Assembly (NCBI RefSeq): GCF_019056395.1
Contig: NZ_CP077639.1
Location: 2,916,001-2,980,000, forward strand
Direction of reading: 5' to 3'
Origin: Terribacillus sp. DMT04
Lineage (GTDB): Bacteria; Bacillota; Bacilli; Bacillales; Amphibacillaceae
Length of the DNA stretch: 64,000 nt
In this document: positions 18,147 through 26,687 of the stretch, in pieces
Numbering within the stretch: position 1 is the stretch's first letter
How the letters are laid out: each line of letters begins with the position of its first letter
Program-made: the position numbers and the translations under genes
The notes under the pieces: model-generated
What the model was told of the DNA's origin: nothing
The model's input: the letters and a program-made list of their open reading frames with translations, nothing else
Databases searched by the model: none

Positions 18147-19145
18147 ATGGATGTTTTATTAATCATCACCATTCTAACCGTCATATTTGCTCTTGCTTTC
18201 GACTTCATCAACGGATTTCATGACACAGCCAATGCGATTGCAACATCTGTTTCTACTAAGGCCTTAAAACCAAAACATGCAATTATTATGGCAGCTATCA
18301 TGAATTTCGTCGGCGCAATGACTTTTACTGGAGTTGCAAAGACGATTACAAGTGATATCGCCAACCCTGATAATATTGTAAATGGATCTGTGGTAATCTT
18401 AGCAGCTCTGATTGCCGGAATTGCATGGAACTTAATTACTTGGTATTACGGGATACCGAGCAGTTCCTCGCACGCTATTATCGGTGCTTTAGCTGGGGCA
18501 GTCATTGCTTCCAGCGGATTTGCTACTTTAAACGGAAGCGGTTTTATTAAGATTTTAGAAGCATTGATTCTTTCTCCAATCCTTGCTTTTGTTGTAGGTT
18601 TTATTTTATATAACATCATCAAACTCATCTTCCGGGAGAAAAACTTGCCGAAGACAAATAAAAACTTCCGTCGGGTACAGATTTTAACAGCTGCACTTCA
18701 GTCGTTTACCCATGGTACGAACGACGCGCAGAAAGCGATGGGTATTATCACGATGGCCTTAATTACTGCAGGTCTTCATACATCCAGCGAGATACCGCTC
18801 TGGGTGCAAGCATCCTGTGCGACTGCAATGGGACTTGGTACTTCTATCGGCGGCTGGAAGATTATTAAAACAGTTGGCGGTAAGATCATGAAAATTCGTC
18901 CAGTAAACGGTGTAGCTGCCGATATAACTGGAGCATTCATTATCTTTGGTGCAACATTTATCCACTTGCCAGTAAGTACGACGCATGTTATTTCCTCTTC
19001 TATTATGGGGGTAGGATCTGCACACCGTCGTAAAGGAGTTAACTGGGGAACTGCTAAGCGTATGGTCATTACGTGGGTTATCACATTACCAATTACTGCT
19101 TGCTTAGGTGCGTTAATGTATGCCATCTTAAATATCTTCTTCTAA
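18147..19145 (+). CDS. pit: Low-affinity inorganic phosphate transporter, Pit family
   Basis: A 332-residue membrane transporter with about ten segments, moving phosphate (as a metal complex) with protons. The duplicated PiT signature is visible as FDFINGFHDTANAIATSVSTKAL near 15 and FTHGTNDAQKAMGI near 185, and VSTTHVISSSIMGVG near 275. Short Bacillus-type length. It is cotranscribed with the DUF47 gene and closed by a terminator. Confidence 0.94.
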   Translation: MDVLLIITILTVIFALAFDFINGFHDTANAIATSVSTKALKPKHAIIMAAIMNFVGAMTFTGVAKTITSDIANPDNIVNGSVVILAALIAGIAWNLITWYYGIPSSSSHAIIGALAGAVIASSGFATLNGSGFIKILEALILSPILAFVVGFILYNIIKLIFREKNLPKTNKNFRRVQILTAALQSFTHGTNDAQKAMGIITMALITAGLHTSSEIPLWVQASCATAMGLGTSIGGWKIIKTVGGKIMKIRPVNGVAADITGAFIIFGATFIHLPVSTTHVISSSIMGVGSAHRRKGVNWGTAKRMVITWVITLPITACLGALMYAILNIFF

Positions 19146-19153
19146 AAATGAAG

Positions 19154-19187
19154 AGCACGCTCGGACTAGCCAAGCGTGCTTTTTTTC
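19154..19187 (+). terminator. Terminator of the Pit operon
   Basis: Arms AGCACGCT and AGCGTGCT around an eleven-base loop, then seven T, directly after pit. Confidence 0.85.
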
Positions 19188-19195
19188 TTACCATA

Positions 19196-19861
19196 TTAAT
19201 CTTTTCGCAAATTCCTTGCCCAGATATTACCTAGTGTTTGCATCGCCTGTACAAGTACAATTAGAACAATAATAACCACATACATGACGACAGGCTCAAA
19301 TCGTAAATGACCATATTGATAAGCCAAATCACCAAGTCCTCCGGCACCAACAAGGCCTGCCATTGCTGTAGCTCCAATTAAACCAATCGTAGCAATTGTC
19401 AAACCAAGAATTATAGTAGAGCGCGCTTCTCTGACAATAACACTCCAGATTATTTTCATTGTAGGAATACCCATCGACTCATACGCTTCTATAACGCCTT
19501 TGTTCACTTCCAGCAGTGCAGATTCCATTAAACGAGCAATATAAGGTGCTGTATAAACTACAAGAGGCAGAATAACACCCTCAACCCCAATTGTTGTTCC
19601 AGCTACAAACCGCGTTACCGGAATCAATAGGAAAAGAAGGATAATGAATGGGATAGAACGAATAACATTTATAATCGCATTTGTAATTGAATAAAATGTC
19701 CGATTTTCTGCCTGACCGCCTTTACGTGTCATTACGAGCAAAATACCTAAAGGAAGTCCGATGATAATTGATATTGCCAATGGGATGGCTGTCATCAAAA
19801 TGGTTTCCCAAAGTGCTTGTGTAATATCAGCACCCCACTCTGTCCAAAATTCCGCAATCAT
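19196..19861 (-). CDS. metI: Methionine ABC transporter permease
   Basis: A 221-residue membrane permease of the MetI family (called MetP in Bacillus). NVIRSIPFIILLFLLIPVTR and the EAA loop EAYESMGIPTMKIIWSVIVREARS are characteristic. It overlaps metN by four bases (ATGA) and is the last gene of metQ-metN-metI, all controlled by the S-box upstream of metQ. Confidence 0.93.
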   Translation of the reverse strand: MIAEFWTEWGADITQALWETILMTAIPLAISIIIGLPLGILLVMTRKGGQAENRTFYSITNAIINVIRSIPFIILLFLLIPVTRFVAGTTIGVEGVILPLVVYTAPYIARLMESALLEVNKGVIEAYESMGIPTMKIIWSVIVREARSTIILGLTIATIGLIGATAMAGLVGAGGLGDLAYQYGHLRFEPVVMYVVIIVLIVLVQAMQTLGNIWARNLRKD

Positions 19862-20871
19862 GACGCCACCTCCTCAACCGTTATCTCACGTTCTTCTAAA
19901 TAAGAGATAGCTTTCTCAACTTCAGCAGCATCACCTTGCAGATGAATGAGCAGTTTCCCAACAGAGTTTTCTTTCAGCTGATCAATTCCACCTGCTAATA
20001 TACTTGGAACAACATCGTATTTCTTCGTAATTGATGCAAGGAAAGGCTCACTGGAAGAACTTCCAATAAAGGTAAGCGAAATAATCCGCCCTGTTGCGCT
20101 AAGTCCTTTCTTGACGCTATCCGGAACTTTGAAGTTCGCATCGTCAAAGACAAAGTTTCTTGTCTGCGGATGCTGTGGTTTTGTGAATACATCAATGACT
20201 GAACCTTCTTCGACTAACTCTCCTTGATGCATCACACCTACGCGATCACAAATACGCTGAATAACATCCAGTTCATGGGTAATTAAGAAAATCGTAATTC
20301 CCAATTCTTTATTCACACGCAGCAGCAGCTCTAAAATGGAGGATGTTGTATTCGGATCCAGCGCACTCGTTGCTTCATCACTTAACAAGACCTCTGGTTC
20401 CTGAGCAAGCGCTCGAGCAATTGCAACTCGCTGCTTCTGTCCGCCTGATAATTGAGCTGGATATACATGTTGCTTTTCTTCCAGACCGACAATTTTCAAA
20501 TATTTCTTCACACGCTCGGTGATTTCGTGTTTTGGAACTTTACTAAGCTTCAGCGGACGAGCTACATTCTCGTACACAGTAGCTGTCGTAAGCAAATTGA
20601 AATGCTGGAAGATCATACCGATTTTGCTTCTCTCTTTACGTAGCTGCCCTTTTTTCAGCTTTGTAAGATCTATTCCATCTATACGTACTTCTCCTTCGGT
20701 CGGACGTTCCAGTAAGTTAGTACAGCGGATCAGGGTACTTTTCCCCGCTCCGCTGAATCCGATCACGCCATAGATCTCACCTTTTTTAATTTTTAGGGAG
20801 ACATCTTTCAATGCCTCCACTGTTTTCTTGCCAGTGGTAAAGGTTTTGGTTACATTCTTTAATTCAATCAA
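19858..20871 (-). CDS. metN: Methionine ABC transporter ATPase
   Basis: A 337-residue ATPase with Walker A GFSGAGKST, signature LSGGQKQR and Walker B VLLSDEATSALDP, the DEATSALDP form being typical of MetN. The last 90 residues form the NIL domain (SFIGSSSSEPFLASITKKYDV and following), which senses methionine in this family. It lies 12 bp after metQ. Translation is coupled to metI by overlapping stop and start. Confidence 0.94.
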   Translation of the reverse strand: MIELKNVTKTFTTGKKTVEALKDVSLKIKKGEIYGVIGFSGAGKSTLIRCTNLLERPTEGEVRIDGIDLTKLKKGQLRKERSKIGMIFQHFNLLTTATVYENVARPLKLSKVPKHEITERVKKYLKIVGLEEKQHVYPAQLSGGQKQRVAIARALAQEPEVLLSDEATSALDPNTTSSILELLLRVNKELGITIFLITHELDVIQRICDRVGVMHQGELVEEGSVIDVFTKPQHPQTRNFVFDDANFKVPDSVKKGLSATGRIISLTFIGSSSSEPFLASITKKYDVVPSILAGGIDQLKENSVGKLLIHLQGDAAEVEKAISYLEEREITVEEVAS

Positions 20872-20883
20872 TTTACTTCCCCC

Positions 20884-21693
20884 TTACCAGCTTGGAACAA
20901 CAGATCCGTTGAATTCTTCTTCTACAAATTGCTTCATCTCGTCAGACTGATAGATATCCTTCAGCTTGCTCACAATCTCATCATCTTTATTAGCTGTTCG
21001 AACAACAAAGTAATTAGACCACGGATTGTTTTCGATATCTTCAGCAAAAATGGCGTCATCTTTAATTGTTAATCCTGCACCCATTGCGAAGTTTGTATTA
21101 ATGGCTGCTGCTTGAACTTCTTCCAATTGCGCTGGCAATTGTGCTGCATCCAATTCTACGATTTCCAGATTAAGCGGATTCTCAACTACGTCTTTTGCAG
21201 TTGCTGTATTCGTTGCTTCCGGATCAACTTTTAACACACCGGCTTGTTCAAACAATTTTAATGCACGGTATTCATTTGCTGGATCATTTGGTACAGCGAT
21301 TTTATCGCCTTCTTTTAGTTCTGAAATGCCTTTAATTTTTTCAGAGTAGATACCCATTGGAAATGTTAGTGTTTTAAATACTTCCGTTAGTTCATAGCCT
21401 TTATTTTCTTTCTGATCTTCCAGGAAGCTCAACGTCTGATAACTGTTGGCATCCAGGCTTCCTTCATCTAAAGCACTGTTTGGTGTATTGTAATCGTTAA
21501 ACGTTTTGATCTCTACTTCAATTCCTTCATCAGCTGCAAGTTCTTTTACCTTTTCCATCACTTGTTCATGCGGTCCGCCCGTAGCCCCTACCAAGATTTC
21601 GTCCTCTGCTAGTGCACCAGAAGTGTCATTGCCGCATGCCGCTAAAAATAATGCTAATAATCCAATTAGTCCGAAGCTTAAGATTTTTTTCAT
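20884..21693 (-). CDS. metQ: Methionine-binding lipoprotein
   Basis: A 269-residue NlpA/MetQ lipoprotein. The signal ends in FLAACGND, so Cys20 is the lipid anchor. ILVGATGGPHEQVMEKV and the YQTLSFLEDQ and NTNFAMGAGL segments are standard MetQ. It is the first gene after the SAM riboswitch, whereas Bacillus subtilis has metN first; putting the binding protein first favours its higher expression. Confidence 0.94.
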   Translation of the reverse strand: MKKILSFGLIGLLALFLAACGNDTSGALAEDEILVGATGGPHEQVMEKVKELAADEGIEVEIKTFNDYNTPNSALDEGSLDANSYQTLSFLEDQKENKGYELTEVFKTLTFPMGIYSEKIKGISELKEGDKIAVPNDPANEYRALKLFEQAGVLKVDPEATNTATAKDVVENPLNLEIVELDAAQLPAQLEEVQAAAINTNFAMGAGLTIKDDAIFAEDIENNPWSNYFVVRTANKDDEIVSKLKDIYQSDEMKQFVEEEFNGSVVPSW

Positions 21694-21731
21694 GTTTTTA
21701 TCCCCTTTTCTTAGCTGTTATCAACTACATT

Positions 21732-21902
21732 AAAAAAGCGCTTCTCTTGAATAAGAGAAGCGCACCGTATACGTATGCAGCGATTCTCTTATCTCTCAGT
21801 CCGGTATTGCCTACCGGCTGCAGGAATTAGCACCTAGATCATCTGATCTGGTTGCTGGGCTTCACAGGACCTGTTCCTCCGCCACTCTTGATAAGAATTT
21901 CA
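21732..21902 (-). ncRNA. SAM-I (S-box) riboswitch with terminator
   Basis: Reading the minus strand, the element begins with CTTATCAAGAGTGGCGGAGG, continues CTGTGAAGCCCAGCAACC, contains GGTGCTAATTCC and GACTGAGAGATAAG, and ends in a perfect terminator hairpin GCGCTTCTCTT / AAGAGAAGCGC followed by T. These are the conserved blocks of the S-box. SAM binding should stop transcription before metQ. The terminator stem is at 21732-21763. Confidence 0.97.
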
Positions 21903-21929
21903 TTATGCGTTTGTGTTGATCTGTTTGTT

Positions 21930-21958
21930 ACTTTACCTTCCAAAGAATAGATTGTCAA
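21930..21958 (-). promoter_or_regulatory. Sigma-A promoter of the S-box met operon
   Basis: On the minus strand TTGACA (21958-21953), 17 bases, TAAAGT (21935-21930), about 30 bp before the riboswitch. Confidence 0.8.
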
Positions 21959-22045
21959 TAATAATTTACAATTTAGCGAAAAATCACACACATTTGATGT
22001 ACTAGCGTAAAGGATAATATTGCAAAACAGGATAACAGGAACATT

Positions 22046-22350
22046 TTGACAACATTGGCTGTATGGTATCGCAAATATTTACGGTTACTTGATAACACCA
22101 CACTTTCAAACAAGCGCTTGATCAAGCTGCAGAAGGCGACAACATATGGCTTTTATTCCATGTAACTCCACATTTAAATACAGGATTTTCTCATCGATAC
22201 GAATATTATTATCAGACATTAAAGGATTTTGTCATTTGCTTTGAAAATAAGGGAACATCCTGTACACTTCATCACTGTGTCGTCGGTACAGATCCCGCGC
22301 CGATAGTGGACTGTAAACAACAAAGAGAACGAGCTCTGGCTGTATTTAAA
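22046..22350 (+). pseudogene. Possible frameshifted relict gene
   Basis: From TTG at 22046 one frame reads a protein-like stretch (LAVWYRKYLRLL...) that stops near 22161, while from about 22100 another frame continues with FHVTPHLNTGF and KDFVICFENKG up to the hairpin at 22357. Neither half has a good start and together they look like one small gene broken by a frameshift. No family was recognised. The evidence is only codon-like texture, so this is weak. Confidence 0.25.
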
Positions 22351-22356
22351 CAGCAT

Positions 22357-22386
22357 AAAAAGCCGGATGAACATCATCCGGCTTTT
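22357..22386. terminator. Bidirectional terminator downstream of tnrA
   Basis: Arms AAAAGCCGGATG and CATCCGGCTTTT around AACAT; it closes tnrA on the minus strand and any transcript coming from the left. Confidence 0.85.
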
Positions 22387-22421
22387 CTGTGTACAAGGCC
22401 TCCCAACACATACGTACACAT

Positions 22422-22748
22422 CTATTCTCTCTGTATCCCAAAGCGGGCGTTGATTTGTCCGCGAAGCATTTGCTGGCGGCTTTCTCTTTCCGCTTCCTTT
22501 CTCTTATCTCTTAGCATCTGCTGACGAATCTCGAAAGTTTGCACACCCTCTTCTCTTTTGTTGGCGATATCAATCAGCTGCTCTACATCTGAAAAAGAGT
22601 ACTTGCGATTTCCCTTCGCTGAACGTTCTGGAAAAATGAGCTTGCGTTCTTCATAATAACGTATCTTACGCTCTGTAAGACCAGTCAGCTCGCTCACAAT
22701 ACCTATTGTGATTACTTTCCTGTTCTTATAAGAAGGCTCGTTACTCAT
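22422..22748 (-). CDS. tnrA: Nitrogen regulator TnrA (MerR family)
   Basis: A 108-residue MerR-type DNA-binding protein, almost the length of Bacillus TnrA (110). ITIGIVSELTGLTERKIRYYEERKLIFPERS is the winged-helix core and KYSFSDVEQLIDIANKREEGVQT follows as in TnrA/GlnR. The C-terminus GQINARFG matches the TnrA tail that contacts feedback-inhibited glutamine synthetase, whereas GlnR tails differ and glnR sits next to glnA. It probably activates nitrogen-limitation genes. A TnrA/GlnR-type box lies upstream. Confidence 0.88.
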   Translation of the reverse strand: MSNEPSYKNRKVITIGIVSELTGLTERKIRYYEERKLIFPERSAKGNRKYSFSDVEQLIDIANKREEGVQTFEIRQQMLRDKRKEAERESRQQMLRGQINARFGIQRE

Positions 22749-22816
22749 CTGTTCACCTCATCATCCTGTGCTGTTACAGCTCATTATACCGTAATTTGTA
22801 AATACTCCTAGCGTTA

Positions 22817-22833
22817 TGTAAGGAAACCTAACA
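22817..22833 (-). promoter_or_regulatory. Candidate TnrA/GlnR box upstream of tnrA
   Basis: On the minus strand TGTTAGGTTTCCTTACA, 17 bases, matches TGTNANATTTTNTNACA at 11 of 13 fixed positions. It lies about 70 bp before the tnrA start and suggests autoregulation. Confidence 0.55.
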
Positions 22834-22945
22834 AACAACTAAAAACCTCGTTAACATCACTGACATGTTTAATGCATCTGGATGCGGTTATTTATATACT
22901 GCATTTATAAAGAAGAAGGAACTCACAGAAGGGAGCACATGACAG

Positions 22946-23086
22946 GTGGCAAATGAACAGGAAGCCCTGGATTTAGCCAAGCAAATTGTTGAACTCGACT
23001 TAAAACGCGACGAGTACTGGGAGGATCTCGCAGCAATAGCTGGAGACAGAGCATTTGAATTGCTTCGACTCGTTCAAAATAGATAA
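22946..23086 (+). CDS. Small hypothetical protein, 46 residues
   Basis: A short acidic helical protein starting GTG with AAGGGAG about ten bases upstream and ending LLRLVQNR. Composition is even and helical (EALDLAKQIVELDLKRDEYWEDL), and a terminator follows at once, which supports a real gene. No family was recognised and no membrane segment is present. Confidence 0.55.
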   Translation: MANEQEALDLAKQIVELDLKRDEYWEDLAAIAGDRAFELLRLVQNR

Positions 23087-23094
23087 CAAAGATA

Positions 23095-23123
23095 AAGGAG
23101 ACCTTCACGATTCAGGTCTCCTT
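23095..23123. terminator. Bidirectional terminator between small gene and GDPD gene
   Basis: Arms AAGGAGACC and GGTCTCCTT around an eleven-base loop, between convergent genes. Confidence 0.7.
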
Positions 23124-23126
23124 ACC

Positions 23127-23939
23127 TTATTTCACATAATTAGGATAATCTGTAATGATACCATCTACACCAGCATGTATAAGCGGCTGCACTTCACCAG
23201 GTGCTCTCACAGTCCACGGCATGATCCGCATATTACGTGAATGAATTCTGCTAACCAGTGTATCGTCTTGTGTTACGTTAGTAAAATGTGTATTTACATA
23301 ATCAGCGTACGTACATATCTTATCCAGTTTCCGATTTGTAAGATCCGCACTTCGTGATGTCAGCACACCGAGCGGGACATGTGGCAAAAGCTGTGACAAG
23401 TAAGCGACTGACCCAAAATTAAAAGATTGCAAAATTACTTCTGCATGCAAAACATTAGCCAGTTCATTTTTCTCCAGCGTCTCTGCTATTACTTCTTCGA
23501 CACCATCGTACAGTTCCGGAGACTTCAGTTCAATTAGAAACTTGGTTTCCCCTTTATATCTTTTAATTACATCCTCCAGCAGCGGTACACGCTCACCTTC
23601 ATACATGGCATCGTAAGCAGCACCGACATCAAAATACTGCAGCGAAGCATACGATAAATCCCTCACATATACAGTTTCATCCGGTGCATTTGCGCTAGTG
23701 CGATTAATGGAGGTATCGTGAATGACAACAAGCTGACCATCTTTTGTCATCTGCACATCCAACTCAATATAATCAGCATGCATCTCGACTGCCAAATCAA
23801 AGGCTGCAATCGTGTTTTCTGGTGCAAATCCGGACGCTCCGCGGTGTGCGATGACGGGTAGACTGCTCTTTGGTAACGACTGATTAGCAAGCGACCTTGC
23901 AGCTACTGACTCATACGACGGATTAAACTGATTTGTCAT
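23127..23939 (-). CDS. Glycerophosphodiester phosphodiesterase, cytoplasmic type
   Basis: A 270-residue GDPD-family TIM barrel that would hydrolyse glycerophosphodiesters to sn-glycerol 3-phosphate and an alcohol. The catalytic HRGASGFAPENT lies near 32, with ELDVQMTKDGQLVVIHD (metal ligands and second catalytic His) and LIELKSP following. There is no signal peptide, so it acts inside the cell on imported substrates. The neighbouring ugp importer brings in glycerol 3-phosphate and its diesters, a fitting functional partner though on the other strand. Confidence 0.92.
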   Translation of the reverse strand: MTNQFNPSYESVAARSLANQSLPKSSLPVIAHRGASGFAPENTIAAFDLAVEMHADYIELDVQMTKDGQLVVIHDTSINRTSANAPDETVYVRDLSYASLQYFDVGAAYDAMYEGERVPLLEDVIKRYKGETKFLIELKSPELYDGVEEVIAETLEKNELANVLHAEVILQSFNFGSVAYLSQLLPHVPLGVLTSRSADLTNRKLDKICTYADYVNTHFTNVTQDDTLVSRIHSRNMRIMPWTVRAPGEVQPLIHAGVDGIITDYPNYVK

Positions 23940-24121
23940 TCAGATCATCTCCCTGTAAGTATCTGGATTGTCATCATTGCTTATAAATAGAACGATTTCT
24001 GTACTTTAACTATAACGGCTTATTATTAAGGTGATGTTGAGTTGCTGTGTAGAATGATGGAGCTATTTTTAAAAACATGTAAATCATCAAGGTATTTCCC
24101 TTTATAGCAGTAACAAAGGAG

Positions 24122-24147
24122 GTTTGCGAATTGTGTTCGTCGGGAAA
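24122..24147 (+). promoter_or_regulatory. Candidate SigB promoter before the GlsB/YmgE-type gene
   Basis: GTTTGC, 14 bases, GGGAAA, close to the SigB consensus GTTTAA-N12-15-GGGWAT. It lies 54 bp before the start of a gene whose Bacillus relatives are general-stress proteins. Confidence 0.5.
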
Positions 24148-24200
24148 GCTATTACTAGTTACAGAAGAAAACTAGTTACTTAACACTGGAGGTAATTATA

Positions 24201-24452
24201 ATGAGTTTTATCTTATACCTTATCGTCGGCGGTATTATCGGCTGGCTTGCCGGATTAATTCTGGGGCGTGATGTGCCAGGCGGAATTATTGGTAATATTA
24301 TTGCCGGTATCATCGGTGCTTGGCTCGGTGGTTTGATTTTCGGAGATTTCGGCCCTGACTTAGCTGGCATCGCGATTATTCCAGCTCTAATCGGAGCAAT
24401 CATCTTCGTGTTTGTCCTAAGCTTAATTTTAAGAGCAGTTCGTAAAAAGTAA
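24201..24452 (+). CDS. GlsB/YeaQ/YmgE-type small membrane stress protein
   Basis: An 83-residue protein with three hydrophobic glycine-rich segments and the family motif GGIIGWLAGLILGRDVPGG. Relatives are called transglycosylase-associated proteins, though no enzymatic activity is established; in Bacillus the YdaS/YwzA members are general-stress proteins. AGGTAAT site precedes the ATG. It is monocistronic, with a SigB-like promoter and a strong terminator. Confidence 0.9.
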   Translation: MSFILYLIVGGIIGWLAGLILGRDVPGGIIGNIIAGIIGAWLGGLIFGDFGPDLAGIAIIPALIGAIIFVFVLSLILRAVRKK

Positions 24453-24459
24453 CCGCAAG

Positions 24460-24498
24460 CAAAAAGTCTTGCAGGCAAATGCCTGCAAGACTTTTTTT
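24460..24498 (+). terminator. Terminator of the GlsB-type gene
   Basis: Perfect arms AAAAGTCTTGCAGGCA and TGCCTGCAAGACTTTT around AA, then T-run. Confidence 0.92.
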
Positions 24499-24559
24499 AT
24501 TGGGATTGTTCACATTATGTAAAATTAATCCACCTTGACCTCCTATATGTAAATCAATT

Positions 24560-24602
24560 TTCACGAACCCTTCACGAATGCTCAACTTTCACCAGTTATA
24601 GT
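24560..24602 (+). promoter_or_regulatory. Candidate PhoP boxes and promoter of the ugp operon
   Basis: TTCACG at 24560 and TTCACG at 24571, followed by TCAACT at 24582, repeat at 11-base steps, and TTCACC follows at 24588. This is the PhoP-box layout of Bacillus. A -10-like TATAGT lies at about 24597. The leader then runs about 40 bp to ugpC. Confidence 0.6.
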
Positions 24603-24642
24603 GTAATTGTTCTAAATAATGACCTTCAGGAAGGAGCAGATT

Positions 24643-25767
24643 ATGGCACATGTAGAGCTAGCCGGATTAAAGAAGTCCTATGATGGCAAGAAAAATGTCA
24701 TTGAAAAAGTCGATTTAAAACTGGAGCAAGGTGAATTTTTCGTGCTGGTTGGTCCTTCTGGCTGCGGAAAAAGCACCATCCTCCGCATGATAGCTGGACT
24801 GGAACCAATCACAGATGGCAGCTTATTCGTGAATGGAACACGAATGAATCATGCACCTCCAAATAAACGAAATCTTTCCATGGTCTTTCAAAATTATGCC
24901 CTGTATCCGCATTTGAATGTGGAACAGAATATTATGTTTGGCTTACATACAAAGAGAATATCACGTGAAGAACAACAGCATCGTTGTACAGAAGCTGCTG
25001 AAATGCTTGGATTGGCTGACTATCTAAAACGAAAGCCTCGCGAGCTGTCAGGCGGTCAGAGACAGCGTGTCGCCTTGGCAAGAGCTATTGTGACACAGTC
25101 GCCTCTTTGCCTGATGGATGAACCGCTGTCTAATTTAGATGCCAAGCTTCGTGCTCGCATGCGTTCAGAAATCAGACAAATTCAGCGTAAGTTAGGAATT
25201 ACAATGATTTACGTCACACACGATCAAACAGAAGCAATGACAATGGCCGACCGCATGATGATTCTCCATGAAGGCCAGGTCATGCAGATCGGCAAACCGC
25301 TTGACATATACAACCATCCTGCCAATGCCTTTACAGCAACATTTATTGGATCTCCTGCCATGAATGTGATGGCTGCGGGAATAAATCCAGCCAGCATTTA
25401 TCTGTCACAGCAGTGCACACTTCCTAACCCGATGAAAAGCAGCAGCAAAGAAGCTAGCAAGCAGGTACTATTCGGCATTCGGCCAGAGCATATTCACTTC
25501 TCTGCACCCGAGCAAGCAGATGTGGTTGTGGAAGTCGTTAATACAGAAATCCTCGGTACAGAGACGCTTATCACATTTATCATGGATGATCCGAAGAAGC
25601 AATGGATTGCCCGTTGGAACGGCCAATGGCAATTTTCGGTTGGAGATCAGATTCCAATTCGTTTTGACTTAAATTCAATCCATCTGTTTTCTCAAGACAA
25701 AGGAAGGCTGCTTTGGACCTCTAATGAAGTTCAGCCGACTCAGTCAGCCAGAGAGGTGCTTAGATGA
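24643..25767 (+). CDS. ugpC: Glycerol-3-phosphate ABC importer ATPase
   Basis: A 374-residue ATPase with GPSGCGKST, QNYALYPH, LSGGQRQR and CLMDEPLSNLDAK, plus a C-terminal TOBE region containing GIRPEHI. It starts at the ATG after AGGAAGGAG; a start eight codons earlier lies inside that site. It overlaps ugpA by four bases. The operon order ugpC-A-E-B differs from the enterobacterial ugpBAEC. It is a paralogue of the orphan MsmX-like ATPase at 6798. Confidence 0.9.
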   Translation: MAHVELAGLKKSYDGKKNVIEKVDLKLEQGEFFVLVGPSGCGKSTILRMIAGLEPITDGSLFVNGTRMNHAPPNKRNLSMVFQNYALYPHLNVEQNIMFGLHTKRISREEQQHRCTEAAEMLGLADYLKRKPRELSGGQRQRVALARAIVTQSPLCLMDEPLSNLDAKLRARMRSEIRQIQRKLGITMIYVTHDQTEAMTMADRMMILHEGQVMQIGKPLDIYNHPANAFTATFIGSPAMNVMAAGINPASIYLSQQCTLPNPMKSSSKEASKQVLFGIRPEHIHFSAPEQADVVVEVVNTEILGTETLITFIMDDPKKQWIARWNGQWQFSVGDQIPIRFDLNSIHLFSQDKGRLLWTSNEVQPTQSAREVLR

Positions 25768-26687
25768 ATGCCGCCCGCGAACTGCAGTCTGTTCCAGCAG
25801 AGGAACAGCAGCCAAGTAAGAGTCGATTTGCATTTCTTGAAGGCTGGCTCTATCTATTGCCTTCTATCATACTGTTCGGCGTCTTTGTTTTTTATCCAAT
25901 GTTTCGCACCATATATTTAAGCTTTTTTCTAGCAGATCAGATTGGTCCATTTGAATTTGCCGGTCTGGAAAACTATCAATATATTTTTAGTTCTGATAGT
26001 TTTCATAGCAGTATAAAAGCTACCGTTCTGTTTGTGCTATTCACAGTTCCAGCAACTATCATACTGGCCCTTTTCCTAGCATTGCTGACCAGTGAGAAGA
26101 TTATGGGAATAGGCATTTTCCGGACTTTCTTTTCTTCGACGATGGGGATGAGTGTAGCAGCATCCAGTGTCATCTGGATGTTTATGTACAACCCATCAAT
26201 CGGGGTGTTCAGCAAGATTGCCCAGTGGCTTGGCTTACCAGTTATTCAATGGCTGCAAAACCCAGATTACGCTTTGCTGGCCGTCTCTCTTTCCACCATC
26301 TGGATGAGTACTGGTTTCGCATATCTAATTATATTAGGCGGTCTGCAAAATATTGATCCTCATCTATATGAGAATGCGCGAGTTGCGGGGGTAAGTTATT
26401 TTTATCAGCTGCGCCGCATTACACTGCCTATGCTGTCACCAACTTTGTTCTTTATCATAACCGTGTCCTTCATTAATGCTTTCCAGACATTCGGTCAAAT
26501 CGATATTCTAACGAAAGGCGGACCTGTGGAATCAACGAATGTAATTGTCTACTCCATCTATAAGGATGCCTTTATTAATAACGATGTCGGATCGGCAAGT
26601 GCACAAGCTGTTATCCTATTCTTCTGTGTTCTAGTGTTAACCGTGCTTCAGTTTAAGTTAGGCGAAAGGAAGGTGCACTATCAATGA
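25764..26687 (+). CDS. ugpA: Glycerol-3-phosphate ABC importer permease UgpA
   Basis: A 307-residue MalF-type inner-membrane permease with six segments; LYLLPSIILFGVFVFYPMF opens the first and the EAA-type loop ENARVAGVSYFYQLRRITLPML is near 205-225. It pairs with UgpE to form the channel. Start and stop overlap its neighbours by four bases each, so ugpC, ugpA and ugpE are tightly coupled. Confidence 0.92.
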   Translation: MNAARELQSVPAEEQQPSKSRFAFLEGWLYLLPSIILFGVFVFYPMFRTIYLSFFLADQIGPFEFAGLENYQYIFSSDSFHSSIKATVLFVLFTVPATIILALFLALLTSEKIMGIGIFRTFFSSTMGMSVAASSVIWMFMYNPSIGVFSKIAQWLGLPVIQWLQNPDYALLAVSLSTIWMSTGFAYLIILGGLQNIDPHLYENARVAGVSYFYQLRRITLPMLSPTLFFIITVSFINAFQTFGQIDILTKGGPVESTNVIVYSIYKDAFINNDVGSASAQAVILFFCVLVLTVLQFKLGERKVHYQ

